From Piezodorus guildinii (taxonomy: Eukaryota > Arthropoda > Insecta > Hemiptera > Pentatomidae): a DNA stretch of 64,000 nucleotides. Made by a program: the position numbers and the translations under genes. Where the stretch lies: assembly GCA_023052935.1 (NCBI GenBank), contig CM041294.1, positions 151,486,899-151,550,898 on the forward strand, written 5' to 3'. The notes beneath the pieces were generated by a model, which saw only the letters and a program-made list of their open reading frames with translations, did not search any database and was not told the origin of the DNA. Below are positions 52,590 through 63,261 of this stretch, one piece after another; the first letter of the stretch is position 1, and the number at the start of each line of letters is the position of its first letter.

Positions 52590-52950
52590 TTGCGGTTGTC
52601 AAAGGTTATTGATGGAACAAACCAAATATTATTTAATCCTCCTACCGTATCTAAAAGGTGGAAGCATAGAGACCGCAGCGACATCATCTACCGATATTAT
52701 GACGTGATCAGATCCGGTCCATCGATCAAAACTAAGTGCGAGAGTGCGTTAACCTCGATCGCACGCACTGCCGAGCGGAAATCTGGGCCTCTTACCTTCC
52801 GAGCGTATGTTATCAGCGGCGGGCCCGCATCTTATCCTAGGGGTATACTTCGGTTCTCCTTTGGTTAGTAAAGCTATCAATATCAGTGAAGAGAACAAGT
52901 ATGGCAACTGAGCCTTATTACTTACAAGAAGAAATGGAGCATGGACAGAC
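52590..52950. other. Unassigned GC-balanced sequence
   Basis: Frame 52590-52868 has no known domain. CpG-rich by local standards (CGATCGCACGCACTGCCGAGC). Could be the interior of an unrecognised element. Confidence 0.3.
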
Positions 52951-52954
52951 GTTT

Positions 52955-53139
52955 TTTATTTTATTTGTTAAATTGTCAACAGTATTTGATAATACAGCGA
53001 TTAAATATACAACATGATAAAAGAAATGGAAAAAAAAAAAAAATTTTTGGAAACTAATCATTAGCAGCACTATAATAGATATTCTAAACCAGAAGTCTCA
53101 GATCTTATTTTAAGACGCCTTGGACGATCATCAAGAATC
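52955..53139 (-). mobile_element. LINE-A 3' end, diverged
   Basis: T-rich start, CATTAGCAGCACTATAATAG, then AAGACGCCTTGGACGATCATC; it stops exactly where R1 starts. Confidence 0.7.
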
Positions 53140-53232
53140 GTAAAAAAGTGCAAAATGCATGGATAAAGTGGTTCTTCTGATTAGCTGATTTTGATGGAAG
53201 AGTTGCTGTAACATCTTTGATGTAAAGTTGTC

Positions 53233-53390
53233 TTTTTTTTTCTTTTCCATTTATTGAGATTAAAGATTAATTACAGGAGTGCTACCATTGGGTAGTTCTT
53301 CTACAAGTCTCTTCCATGTCATTTTTCTAATATCATATTTACTTGTGTTATATGTATTTTTTTGAGTACAGTTGTAAATTTCAAATAATT

Positions 53391-53430
<40 letters not shown>

Positions 53431-54214
53431 TTAATTACTTGAGAGAAGTAAATAAGCTGTCAGATAAAAACATGAAAAAAAACATGAAGAGAAAATGCCC
53501 ATCTTCTTTTCAGGCGCCTCGGTGAATTGTCAGGAATAGAAGAGGAAGCAAGGATTGAAACTAGTGGGTTAGAGTGGGAGTGGAGTTTGTCATGGAAGGA
53601 TTGATACCTGGTTAGGGCCAAATCAGCTACAAAGGGAATGAATAAGCTTGTTCCTGACAAAATAAGGAGCGTTGAGGATTATTCGAAGGATTTTGGATTG
53701 TAAGGATTGAAGACGGGAAGAATTTGATGGTTTAGTGGAGCCCCATAACTCAACTCCATAAGTCCAGATAGGTCTTATGATGGTCATGTAGATGAGTCTT
53801 TTGTAGTAAAATGGAAGTTTAGAGCGTTTGTCTAGTAAGTGTTGAAGTAACCGAAAGCGGGGACCAGTTTCTTGTCGTTTCAGTCTAGTGTGCGGATTCC
53901 ATGCTAGACGTTTGTCAAGTAGAAGTCCTAGGTAACGGATCTGTTCAACTGGAACAAGCGGAATATTATTAAAAGATACTGTAGGGCAGGATGTCATTGG
54001 TTTACGACGAAGGGTAAAGGTTATTTGGTGGGATTTGATGGAATTTATTTTAATTCTCCAATTCTGACACCATACCTCAAGGTCTCGGATGTGGTATTGA
54101 AGAGTTTGAGAGGCAATAGTCGGATCGTTATTGACTGATAACACACAGGTGTCATCGGCATAGGTAGAAAGGAAGGTGTTGGGATGGGTTGGGATTTCAG
54201 CTGTATAAACTGTG
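53233..54214 (-). mobile_element. LINE-A, longest minus-strand copy, nested in R1
   Basis: The poly(T) start at 53233 is the 3' tail. Coding extends to about 54205. Flanking AGTTGTCT / AGTTGCCT is the probable TSD (one mismatch). A second LINE-A is inserted in its UTR at 53274-53427. Confidence 0.88.
53274..53427 (+). mobile_element. LINE-A tail nested inside LINE-A (opposite strand)
   Basis: Only about 120 bases of 3' UTR plus about 33 As, flanked by TSD AGATTAATTA at 53264-53273 and 53428-53437. Confidence 0.88.
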
Positions 54215-54225
54215 TAAAGGAATAG
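53640..54225 (-). pseudogene. LINE-A reverse transcriptase, palm to C-terminus
   Basis: The open frame includes HPNTFLSTYADDTCVLS (catalytic YADD), EVWCQNWRIKINSIKSHQIT, VPVEQIRYLGLLLDKRLAWN, IYMTIIRPIWTYGVELWGST. The frame is lost after ..YFVRNKLIH by a deletion; the remaining VADLALTRYQSFHDKLHS... end is in another frame (53460-53660). The first ~20 residues of the open frame (from 54288) are R1 sequence. This copy shows that the stop in the 7.7-kb copy replaces Gln. Confidence 0.87.
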
Positions 54226-54477
54226 TTGCCTTAAATATGAAATTTCAGTTTCGAACGACTTTTCGTTTGCACTAGACCACATACACACAGACCTTTTTGC
54301 GGGACTTGGTAATTAGGACTCAAGGGACCCTAAAACGTATATTTCCGTCGAAAACGGGAATTTGAAAATTTTCACGATCGCAATACTTTCTCTTACTATA
54401 TATTCCAGACATAGGTAAGTGAGAGTAAAAAAAAAATACAATATAATTTATTAAACCTGTTTCAACTATAACTTCAT

Positions 54478-54540
54478 AAAAAAGTACTTTAATTGGTTTT
54501 AACAATGTAGGTAAGTGAAAGTCGTGTGTTGCGTCTGTCT
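54478..54540 (-). repeat. R1 CTGGTGC-end fragment
   Basis: TTTTAACAATGTAGGTAAGTGAAAGTCGTGTGTTGC; solo end, right after an R1 right end. Confidence 0.7.
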
Positions 54541-54837
54541 GGTTGTTCGCATAGCGTGGGACCCTGATAGCAAGCATAGTCTACTACGTAAATTGCATTT
54601 TATGAATAAGTTATTTAATTATCGCAAATACTGATTTGGAAACCATATACTAGAGTCAAACGGAAAGAACTTTGCCGACAATTGGACCAATTATACATAA
54701 TATTTAACAGAAAAACTCCACTTTCTGTTTAAAACAAAATGCTAATTCACAAGACAGGACTGAACCCTATGTGGAACGAGTGACTTGAGTTGTGAGGGCC
54801 TGACTAATTACTAACATCAAGCTCATCCAATCTTTTT

Positions 54838-54904
54838 AATCCAAAGTCCTCCGAACGTTTTTTAATGCTACTTATTATGTCACCAACCATACATTACCAC
54901 GACC

Positions 54905-54910
<6 letters not shown>
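54838..54910 (+). mobile_element. LINE-B-like coding scrap
   Basis: AATCCAAAGTCCTCCGAACG, AATGCTACTTATTATGTCACC resembles the ..SKVLR...NATYYVTN coding region. Confidence 0.45.

Positions 54911-54913
<3 letters not shown>

Positions 54914-54946
<33 letters not shown>
54914..54946. repeat. (TA)n microsatellite
   Basis: About 16 TA units after (CATA)n. Confidence 0.93.
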
Positions 54947-54947
<1 letters not shown>

Positions 54948-54988
54948 TGACCAAATAGGATTTGTTAACAAGTCTTGAGGGCCATTTG

Positions 54989-54990
<2 letters not shown>

Positions 54991-55069
<79 letters not shown>
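54991..55069. repeat. (TA)n microsatellite, long
   Basis: About 39 TA units. Confidence 0.95.
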
Positions 55070-55072
<3 letters not shown>

Positions 55073-55730
55073 CGACATTAGTACAGACTGTAATGTTACT
55101 AAATAAACTCGATTTTGAATAAAAAACGCCGCAATTTATTACACAATGGTTTATGATTTCTAAATAACAATATTAGGGTGTAACTGCTTATATAGCTGTT
55201 GATAGGCAATTAATTAATATGAAAAACAATAATTTAAAGTATATTATCATATCACTACCGCTGATTTCAAAACGCAATATCTCAGCTAGTTGTTAACCAA
55301 CTTCAAGGATTCTTTTTTCATTTTGTTAAAAATATAATTCTCAATCAAATGGCTCTAAGAACACTAAATTCTTAGTATTTATTTATTAATTAATTATAAG
55401 AAATGGACTTTTTTTTATTCGTTATCCGGATTCTACGCATCTCGAAACGTAAGTTCTCAAATTTTTAGCAGGGTAATTTTTTTTTTTTTGCGGTCGATTA
55501 CAAAGGTTGAGTATTAAAAATATATAATAATAAAATTATATCTCGAGCTCTTATTATCATTAAACATTAATCGTTCTGTGATTTTTGTCATTAATTTAAA
55601 TATTCCATAGGTAGAGGGCCTTGGTGTTCTTCCTCTCACACTCTCTCTAGGACTCGCTATTGTCCTTCGGTTTTAGAGGGTTCGTTGTTCAACTGATTAA
55701 GGAAAGCATGTGGAAGGACCAGTAAGCTCC
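55070..55730. other. AT-rich sequence, nothing recognised
   Basis: No repeat matched. It precedes the unidentified frame at 55732. Confidence 0.4.
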
Positions 55731-55731
55731 C

Positions 55732-56197
55732 ATGTTTGTTGAATCAGTTACTACAATCCACAAAAACTGGTTTGACACACAAACCAGTTATTTCCATTGG
55801 TTTCAAATTTACAAGTTCTCTTATAAATATTTATCTAATGAGCTGCGATTAATTAAAGGAATTTTCGGTACTAATGACGTGCTCAGGAATTTCGCATTTC
55901 GATATCAGGGACCAATGTTCTTTTCGAGGACAAGAAACTTGAATAGGAAGTCCCCCTCTGAGGAATTGCTGGATTCAATTGTACGGAAGAACCCATTTTG
56001 TTTCCAAACGTGAGCAGGTTGTAGAAGGCATTTCTTCTAGATTTCGTCTTTCAGAATATACGATTCTTAGTGGTATGCTCGTTATTTTTGGTTTATTTTT
56101 TTTTTCAATAATTAACCTTTGTAAAAGACAAAAAAAAAAAAATATCCCTCCTCCTATAAAATTTGTGGGCTTACGTTTCAAGATACGTAGAAACTGA
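55732..56197 (+). CDS. Unidentified ORF pair with a C-terminal membrane segment
   Basis: Frame 55732-56013 (93 residues) is aromatic- and Lys-rich, without a known domain. It overlaps frame 55979-56197 (72 residues). The latter carries a hydrophobic segment of about 19 residues (residues 29-47, ILSGMLVIFGLFFFSIINL) followed by a basic tail KRQKKK, the pattern of a single-pass C-terminal anchor. The overlap with a frame change could be a frame shift in one former gene. It matches none of the repeat families in the window. Host, viral-derived or transposon origin cannot be decided; it may be chance. Confidence 0.25.
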
Positions 56198-56199
56198 AA

Positions 56200-56510
56200 A
56201 CGAATAAGAAAAAAAAAGTTTGTCCGCCGTCCGCAGTACTTATTAATAACTAAATAAATACCTAAACTTTTTTTGTTTTTGTTTTAGTGATATTTTATAG
56301 AAAATTACATTTCCTACAATACGAAAAAAGAATCATTGAAATCTGTTCAGAAATAGCAGAGATAAAGGGTTTTAAAATTAGCATTGGTGATAAACCCTTT
56401 GAATTATGTATTGCTTTTCATATCAGTTAATTTCCTATAAACATGTACGTAGCTTTACTGTTATTTCCTATTATAGTTATTAGGAAATAATAAACCATTG
56501 AGTAATAATT
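56200..56510. other. AT-rich sequence, nothing recognised
   Basis: No coding or repeat signature visible. Confidence 0.4.
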
Positions 56511-56514
56511 CGCG

Positions 56515-57176
56515 TTTTTTTTTAAATTCATTTATTGAAAGTTACAACTGTATGTTCATACATCAAGTAAATAAGCTACAATGATAATACACATGAAAAA
56601 AAACATGAAGAGGAACTGCCCATTGGCAGCACTCTAGTAGTGAATCTACACAAGAAGGTCTCGAGGCCATCTTCTTTTCAGACGCCTCGGCGGATTGTCA
56701 GGAATTGAAGTGGAAGCAAGGATTGAAACTAGTGGATTAGAGTGGGATTGGAGTTTTTCATGGAAGGAGTGATACCTGGTACAGGCCAAATCAGCAACAT
56801 AAGGAATATTAAGGTCTTTGTGGATGACTTTATTCGTGACAAAGTAAGGAGCCTAAAGGATTTTGCGAAGGATTTTGGATTGTAAGGATTGGATACGAGA
56901 GGAATTCGATGGTTTAGTAGACCCCCATAGCTCTACTCCGTAAGTCCAGATATGATAGTCATGCAGATGAGCCTTTTGTTGTTAAGAGGAAGCTTTGACC
57001 GTTTGTCCAGTAAGTGTTGAAGTAGCCGAAAACGGAAGTTTCTTGTCGTTTTAGTCTTGTATGAGGATTCCAAGTTAGGCGTTTGTCAAGACGAAGTCCT
57101 AGGTATCGGATCTGTTCAACAGGAACTAGTTGAGTGCGATTATAGGATATTGTGGGGCAGGAAGTCATAGGTTTAA
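56515..57176 (-). mobile_element. LINE-A, 5'-truncated
   Basis: T-rich tail, UTR (CATTTATTGAAAGTTACAACT, CCCATTGGCAGCACTC), C-terminal coding and the LVPVEQIRYLGLRLDKRLTW segment near 57100. Degraded by indels (for example near 56950). Confidence 0.85.
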
Positions 57177-57325
57177 GACAAGGTCATAGGTTTAATCCTT
57201 ACAATTGGATACGGTAAGAGTGATGGTTTAGTAGAGCCCCAAAGCTCAACTCCGTAAGTCCAGATAGGCCTTATGATTGTCATGTAAATTAGTCTTTTGT
57301 AGTCAAGAAAGGTTAGAGCGTATGT
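57177..57325 (-). mobile_element. Second LINE-A piece joined at a 13-base repeat
   Basis: GGTCATAGGTTTA follows AGTCATAGGTTTA, then a separate LINE-A segment (GGTTTAGTAGAGCCCCAAAGC ... YKRLIYMTIIRPIWTYGVEL) starts. The order is not collinear with the first piece, so this is a rearranged or independent insertion. Confidence 0.65.
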
Positions 57326-57499
57326 CAGCGTTTTTAAAATGAAAATGACCAGTACAGCTCCTGAACGGTAGGTTTTAACGATCAATGTAATATAGCAAAT
57401 AGTTGTTCATTAAATTTCTCACACGAAAACTGAGATTTCAAATGGATTAACCCACAACTTATATGGTTCGCTGACTTAATTTTTAAGTTTATACTTTAA

Positions 57500-57835
57500 C
57501 TTGTAGAATTCATTCTTCTGAACAATCATCATTTTAAGTGGCTGAACAAGAAAGTTGAACGAATTTGATAACCAAATAAAGAAGAAAAGAGAAAATATAT
57601 TATTTTGATGTAATTTTTCATTTTTAAAACACAAGAACAGCAACATAAATGCTTAACAAACTGTTGAAAAGCTTGAGAGTTTAGATTAAACATTATTATA
57701 TAAGTTGTACAAATAATGTTAAGTGACAAATTGAGCATAAACTTATTACTGATTATTATACGTAACAATTTAATATTGTTTTATTATTAAATCTAAATGA
57801 TATGTTTTAAAAGAAACTGAATAAACTTAAATTAA
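57500..57835 (-). repeat. R1 internal fragment
   Basis: GTTGAACGAATTTGATAACC, ACAAGAACAGCAACATAAATG, GCATAAACTTATTACTGATT. Confidence 0.75.
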
Positions 57836-57870
57836 GTAAAATATGCTGGACAACATACTTAAAAAAAAAA

Positions 57871-58163
57871 TCTGGTGCGGGCAACACACGACTTTCACTT
57901 ACCTCCATTTTTAAAATCAATAAAAGTATTTCCTAATACAGTTACAGATTAAATACGTGAAACCATTAAAGAATTAATTAAATTGAATTTATATAGAAAC
58001 ATGGGTTTTATTAAAAAATCGATTACATTATTACCTAAAATAATCAGATTTATCGGCTTTTCATCACTCTGTATTAACTTTTACAAGTTTTTGCATTAGA
58101 TAATATTTATTCTAAAAGCTTTAGCTTTCCAACGGTATATTATACATGTATATTGCTGTATTA
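57871..58163 (+). repeat. R1 left third, truncated
   Basis: From TCTGGTGCGGGCAACACACG to TATATTGCTGTATTA, where a second R1 begins. Two R1 left ends lie in tandem, 300 bases apart. Confidence 0.85.
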
Positions 58164-58170
58164 AAAAAAA

Positions 58171-58920
58171 TCTGGTGCGGGCAACACACGACTTTCACTT
58201 ACCTCTATTTTTAAAATCAATGAAATAATCTTCAAATACATTTAGGGATAAAAATACGTGAAACTATTAAAGAATTAATTTAATTGAATTTCTATATAAA
58301 CATGTGTTTTATTAAAAAATCTATTATATTATTATCTAAAATAAACAGATAGTTTTATCGGCTTTTCATCACTCTCTATTAACTTTTAATAGCTTGTGTT
58401 TAAGACAATATTTTTTCTAAGATCTTTAGCTTTCAAACGGTATATCATACATGTATATTACTGTTCTTATGTTCAAAAACAAAAAATTGCATAAAAAAAA
58501 TATTTTTTCAGTTTTCTCCTATAGTTGTTTTTTTCAAATTCGCACAACTTGCATATTTAGCTGTTATTTATCAATGCTTACAAGATAATATGGTTATTTT
58601 TATAGAATCTACAAAATTAAAGGTACTTTAGAGGAAGAAATTATAAAATATCGGCATTTAAGCCCTGTCAAACTATTTTAATCAGAATGAAACCTACATG
58701 ATATTAAAATCCATTTAACTTTAAATCGACATAGCGAGTTTAATCAAAATCGTCGGAACCGTTTTCGAGAAAATCGTAAAAAGGTGTAAAATGCACGGTA
58801 TGAAGTGGCTCTTCTGGTTAGTTGATTTTGATGAAAAAGTTTTTGTAACGTCTCGGACGTATGTTTGTCTTAAATATGAAATTTCACTTTCATAAGACTT
58901 TTCGTTGTGTGTGAAGTCAA
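58171..58920 (+). repeat. R1, missing the last ~130 bases
   Basis: From TCTGGTGCGGGCAACACACG through ATGAAATTTCACTTTCATAAG; the palindromic end is absent. A solo opposite-facing end follows at about 58935-59000. Confidence 0.85.
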
Positions 58921-59004
58921 ACAAAAACAAAGTTTACTTAATAGTTCTTAAATTGATTTTAACAGCCTCGGTAAGTTAAAGTTGCCGGAATCAGATTTTA
59001 CATG

Positions 59005-59960
59005 CAGCTTACTTACACCTAATCTCAAACTGCCCAATATTTTTTTTTTTTTTTCTGGACAAAGCGAACGATGTCTATAAAGATTTCGGGAACCAAGTAA
59101 GCGCGTCAAATTCCTGATATCGATGTCATCTTTAGTAATTAATTTTTATTTATTAAATAAAAATACAATATAAATTAGAGACGAATGTAATGATTAGATT
59201 GTTTTCGAAAGGTCCATAAATAAATGTTTTGGGTTTTTGAGGACAATAATTGTTCCTGGGTTGATGACTTTTAACCCGTTTCGGTATAACTATTGTTTGC
59301 CTAAATGCCGTTGTCAAACAACTTAATGGGTTACGTAAATATCCAATTCATACTAGAAAATTGTGAGCCAGTCTTATCTTTGTGTTACGTTACTTGATAT
59401 AAAAAAATATTTAAAAAATAAAATATACAACTGCAGATAGCTAGCAAGTATATAAAGAAATGATGAAACATTTCAATATTGATATTTTTATTAAAATTAT
59501 AAAATAAGTATCGTATTATAGCGATAGATTAACTTCTCTATACATACTCCAACAAGAATCTAGACGTTTTAAGCTATGTTAGAGAACTAGTAAGGCTTTT
59601 GAACAATTTCAAAGCGTGCAGCGGTAGCTACTAACATACTTAAGCCTCCTCGTTAAAGTTGTGTAATCCTGTCTAAAGCTTTACCTAAATCGAAAATCGA
59701 TACAGATTAACTCATTCCCTTTACTGTAAATCCTCATTAGTCTGTAGTAAAGGCTTCAGGACTTGTAAATCACATGAAAGATGGCGATGTGTTTGTGTGT
59801 GTTTTAGCGAGTGGATATCTTTTTGATGTGTCGAATCTGTGCATATGCATACTTCCGGTATATATACGTATTCCCCTTCAAAATGGTAAATTACATTTTT
59901 AGTAGTTTCCTTAGTATTAAAAAGTTTTAATAATAATTTCAAAGAGCTCAATCGATTTCC
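59005..59960. other. Unassigned sequence
   Basis: Contains, near 59275-59335 on the minus strand, TTGACAACGGCATTTAGGC...ACCGAAACGGG, an opposed-motif arrangement resembling other repeat families, but without copies in this window. No gene. Confidence 0.35.
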
Positions 59961-60327
59961 AAAAAAAAACAACGGTATTTTATCTATTTATATATAAAAT
60001 CATTTCGAGATTTTTAATTTCTAAAATCCGCGACGTGGATTGGATATACAAATAAAAGAGAAAAAAGTAAAAATATATGCTCATGCAATTGTTTGTGTTT
60101 TTATTCATGACAACAATAATATAGATGTATAATATACCGTTGGAAAGCTAAATAAAAAAAAATAAAAAAATATTATCTTATACACAAAACTGTAAAATTT
60201 AAAGGGAGAATGATGAAAATCAGATAAAACAAACTGATTGTCGTCGATAATAATATAATAGATTATTTAATAAAACATATGTTTCTATTAAAACACAATG
60301 TTATTATTTATGTCAATAATTGTTTAA

Positions 60328-60413
60328 CGGGATCATCTGTGGCATGAGGACTAGCATAACAGCCTTCTATGCCAAAGATCACGGATTCAAACCCGCAGGT
60401 GGTTATAGGATTT
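60328..60413 (+). mobile_element. SINE1 head only
   Basis: GGGATCATCTGTGGCATGAGG to GATTCAAACCCGCAGGTGG; the body is replaced by R7 sequence. Confidence 0.8.
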
Positions 60414-60414
60414 T

Positions 60415-60580
60415 AACTTTACTAGGAACTTACTTAAATTTTCGAATTTATATGTATATAGTGAATTTTTAGAAGTATTTTTTCAACTTCTTACTCCCTT
60501 CTCTTAATAAAAATCCCGGCTAAGGTCTTGATCTTTGAGCTTAATAATTCGAAAAAGTATACAAATACCATATTCACCGC
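60415..60580 (-). repeat. R7, inverted copy of 41621-41780
   Basis: CCCTTCTCTTAATAAAAATCC and GAGCTTAATAATTCGAAAAAG are the reverse of the 41.6-kb copy. It ends ATATTCACC, matching that copy's GGTGAATAT. Confidence 0.7.
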
Positions 60581-60583
60581 AAG

Positions 60584-60836
60584 GTTACCTGTAGCATGGT
60601 AGTTAGCTTAACAGCATTCTATTCCCAAGGTCCCGGGTTCAAACCCGCAGGAGTCGGATTTTTTAATGGGAGTAAAAATTCCGTAGTTACGCCGTCTTTC
60701 GGAGGGGGCGTAAAAAGGTGGCCCCGAGCTTGTGCGGTGTTAGTTACTCGTTAAAGATTCCTATCCTAATTAAACCAGGATATGCGAAATTTAGGACTAC
60801 ATCTTCCTATTAGCCACAGGACCTTAAATAAAGAAA
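60584..60836 (+). mobile_element. SINE1, nearly complete
   Basis: Head GGTTACCTGTAGCATGGTAG, B box GGTTCAAACCC, body to CTTAAATAAAGAAAC. TSD not obvious. Confidence 0.85.
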
Positions 60837-61276
60837 CAAATTATTTTTATCTCTTAATGTATTTAAAAATTGTTAATTTTTTATTAAAAACGGAGGTAAG
60901 TAAAAGTCTTGGGTTGTGCGCACCGGATTTTTAAAATTATATTTTTTTGATACATTAAGTATATTTGATAATAAAATGCTAAATTTGCAGAGAAACCAAC
61001 CATTGGCAGCAATAAAAAACGATTATCAGGGATCGAAGAGAATGCTAAGATAGAAACTAGTTGGTTTCTAAAGGGTTTACAGGGGTTTATAAAGGATCTG
61101 AAATGGTGTCTGGTTCGGGGACGAATCACCAACATATGGAACAGTAAGGTAGTTGCGAATGAGTTTATTAGTGACAAAAAGTAAGGAACGTTAAGGATTT
61201 TGGATTGGATACGAGAGGAATTCGATGGTTTAGTAGAGCCCCTAAGCTCAATTCCATAATTCCAGATAGTCATTAT

Positions 61277-61322
61277 GATAGATATATAGATAGATATAGA
61301 TATAGATAGATAGATAGATAAC
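61277..61322. repeat. (GATA)n microsatellite, 3' tail of LINE-E
   Basis: About 11 GATA/GATATA units adjoining the TSD. Confidence 0.92.
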
Positions 61323-62227
61323 TGTTTTTTATTTCTTTATGCATACAACAACAAAAACAAATATTACAAATATAAAAAACATTTGTAGAACTATGGTCTT
61401 TTAGACCGTCAGCCCGGAGCCGATCTGAAAAGTTTTACAAAATTATACAATAGTCAAACAGGTTACTTACTTATACTATCACCTTCTAACTGTATTAACT
61501 TATAAATAAAACAACAGAAAAAAAAATAACAATAATCAATCATATCAATAATATTGCACATTAGAGTTTTTTTTTTTCAATTATAATTAAATTCCTTAAT
61601 AAGCCTATATCTATAAGGCCATGCAATTTTACAAAAATTGTATACAGACACCCAGTTATCACCATTGAAATTTATCACATCATCAACTTTTAGAGAACTC
61701 TTTCCGAAACAATTTTTTCTAATTTCAGACAGAATCGGACATGCAGCCAGGAAATGAAATGTATTTTCTGTTTCTTTTTTATTACACAAAGAACACATCA
61801 CACTACTATTTGAATAAAATCTGTTGTAGTTGAGATAAAGAAGTTCACATCTAACTTTGAATATCCATTTAACCCCATTAAAGTTTATTTTATTATCAAC
61901 AAGGTAATGTGATCCATAATCATAATTTAAGTTTTTATATAGATGCATTCTTTCCGAAACTGAAGCCTTTTTTACATATTTTAATCTGTAAATTTCTGTT
62001 AACGATACTCTAAATTCCTGTAGTATTAAATCCCATTTATTTTGATTGTCAAGTTTAATATCTATGTCAATATTATATTTTTCAGCTATTTCTCTTAAAT
62101 CCTTTATCCAATATACCTTTTGTTTAACAACTTCATTGTTTAATAAATATGGTAGCCTATTTTTTGTCAGGTTTTTAACTTTGATAATATAACTATGCTG
62201 TATTTTTAAGGTTTCTATAATCATTCT
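61281..62227 (-). mobile_element. LINE-E: 5'-truncated non-LTR element with (TATC)n tail and 15-bp TSD
   Basis: TSD ATAGTCATTATGATA is perfect at 61266-61280 and 62228-62242. The 3' tail is a (GATA)n run on plus (61281-61320), not poly(A). The insertion is 947 bases long and sits in LINE-A. Confidence 0.93.
61577..62227 (-). pseudogene. LINE-E ORF2 C-terminal domain with CCHC knuckle
   Basis: Open throughout its length to a natural-looking stop (KEFNYN). A late CX2CX9HX4C motif (CSLCNKKETENTFHFLAAC) sits 60-odd residues from the end, like the C-terminal zinc knuckle of several LINE clades. Before it comes LHY-rich KWIFKVRCELLYLNYNRFYS. The first ~33 codons of the longer open frame (62326-62228) are out-of-frame LINE-A sequence, so the start Met is accidental. 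The reverse transcriptase palm is truncated away. Intact frame plus perfect TSD mark it as the youngest insertion in the window. Confidence 0.85.
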
Positions 62228-62339
62228 ATAGTCATTATGATAATAACGTATATGAGCCTTTTGTGGTTCAGTGGTAGTTTTGAGCGTTTGTATAGTAAGT
62301 CTTGAAGTAGCTGAAAACGACATCATACAAGTTAATAAT

Positions 62340-63180
62340 ATAAAGTTTTATTAGGTCATAAACTTTTGAATTTAAACAAAATATTTTCCTATTCTGTGAT
62401 ACAAAGTCATCTGTAAACATTATACTTAAACTATTATCTTAAGAACTTGTAATAATCACAAAACGTTTAAAATGATATTTAAATTCGTTTAAAACTGTTA
62501 AATCTCCGAAAACAATTTTTCATAAATGTTTTACTTTAAAATAACAAACCAATAAACCAATTTTGTTTTATTGAATAATAATGCTTCTTATATTTGCCGA
62601 TGACTAATTATAGTGATAAATAGAGGTTATAATATAAAAAAAAAAAAAAATTGTCTTACTATGTACGATTTTATAGTTGTATTTTGGAAATGAATGTCTC
62701 AATTTTTGCTGTTTGAAATATGTTTAATAATTTTAAAAATTTTGAGTTCTCAAGTAATGATGAGGAAAAACAAATGACCCTCTTCTTTAAATCGAGGACT
62801 GTAAATTATATTAATTTTCGGTTTTGCGATCACCTTACTCAAATTTAATGAGATAAGAATTATCAGCATTTCAAGAGTCCCGAAATTTAACCAGATTCGT
62901 TATCTAAATTAAAGTTTCTCAAATTGGATTTTTTTTTTTTTTTTTCAAGTGCTCTTCGAATAGGGGCAATTAAAAATATACTCAAAGTCAAGATGAAATT
63001 AGGACAAAATTTGGGCATGCGGTTTGTTGTCTCAACTGGGCCATGTTTCAATATTGAATCAAGCTACCTACGTCTCAGACATTTCGCATTTTGCAGTGCT
63101 GTGTTTGTAAATGGAATATTTTGATAAGATTTTCAACAAAGATTATAATGAGTTATTAGATTGTTAATAACCTATAAAAC
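62340..63180. other. AT-rich sequence, nothing recognised
   Basis: Poly(A) at 62635 and poly(T) at 62929. Frame 62924-63124 has no domain. Confidence 0.4.
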
Positions 63181-63184
63181 TTCA

Positions 63185-63258
63185 CATTAAAAAATCTGAT
63201 GTTCGCTAAAAACGACTTTAACTTACCCCACTGTTTGAATCAATTTTAAATTTAAAAA
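63185..63258 (+). repeat. R1 CTGGTGC-end fragment, diverged
   Basis: AAAAAATCTGATGTTCGCTAAAAACGACTTTAACTTACC; only the end. Confidence 0.6.
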
Positions 63259-63261
63259 ATC

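Larger units (their letters stand above)
53140..54426 (+). repeat. R1 right half split by LINE-A
   Basis: R1 at 53140-53232 (GTGCAAAATGCATGGATAAAG ... GTAAAGTTGTCT) resumes at 54215 (AGTTGCCTTAAATATGAAATT) and ends GGTAAGTGAGAGT. Confidence 0.85.
60035..60933 (-). repeat. R1 copy interrupted by two SINE1 pieces and R7
   Basis: R1 interior at 60035-60325 and the end AACGGAGGTAAGTAAAAGTC...GCGCACCGGA at 60838-60933. Everything between is inserted. Confidence 0.75.
60945..62335 (-). mobile_element. LINE-A split by LINE-E
   Basis: 3' part at 60945-61265 (ends GGTTTAGTAGAGCCCCTAAGC), 5' part at 62243-62335 (CTTTTGTGGTTCAGTGGTAG). The break falls in the ..YKRLIYMTIIRP-coding region. Confidence 0.8.

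Noticed and set aside
875..60933. CRISPR-like regular repeats or satellite array from the recurrent R1 ends
   Set aside because: Copies are irregularly spaced, in both orientations and hundreds of bases long; they are dispersed transposon copies.
61577..62326. A single 249-residue protein
   Set aside because: The first ~33 codons are out-of-frame LINE-A sequence joined to LINE-E by the insertion; only 61577-62227 has a coding ancestry.
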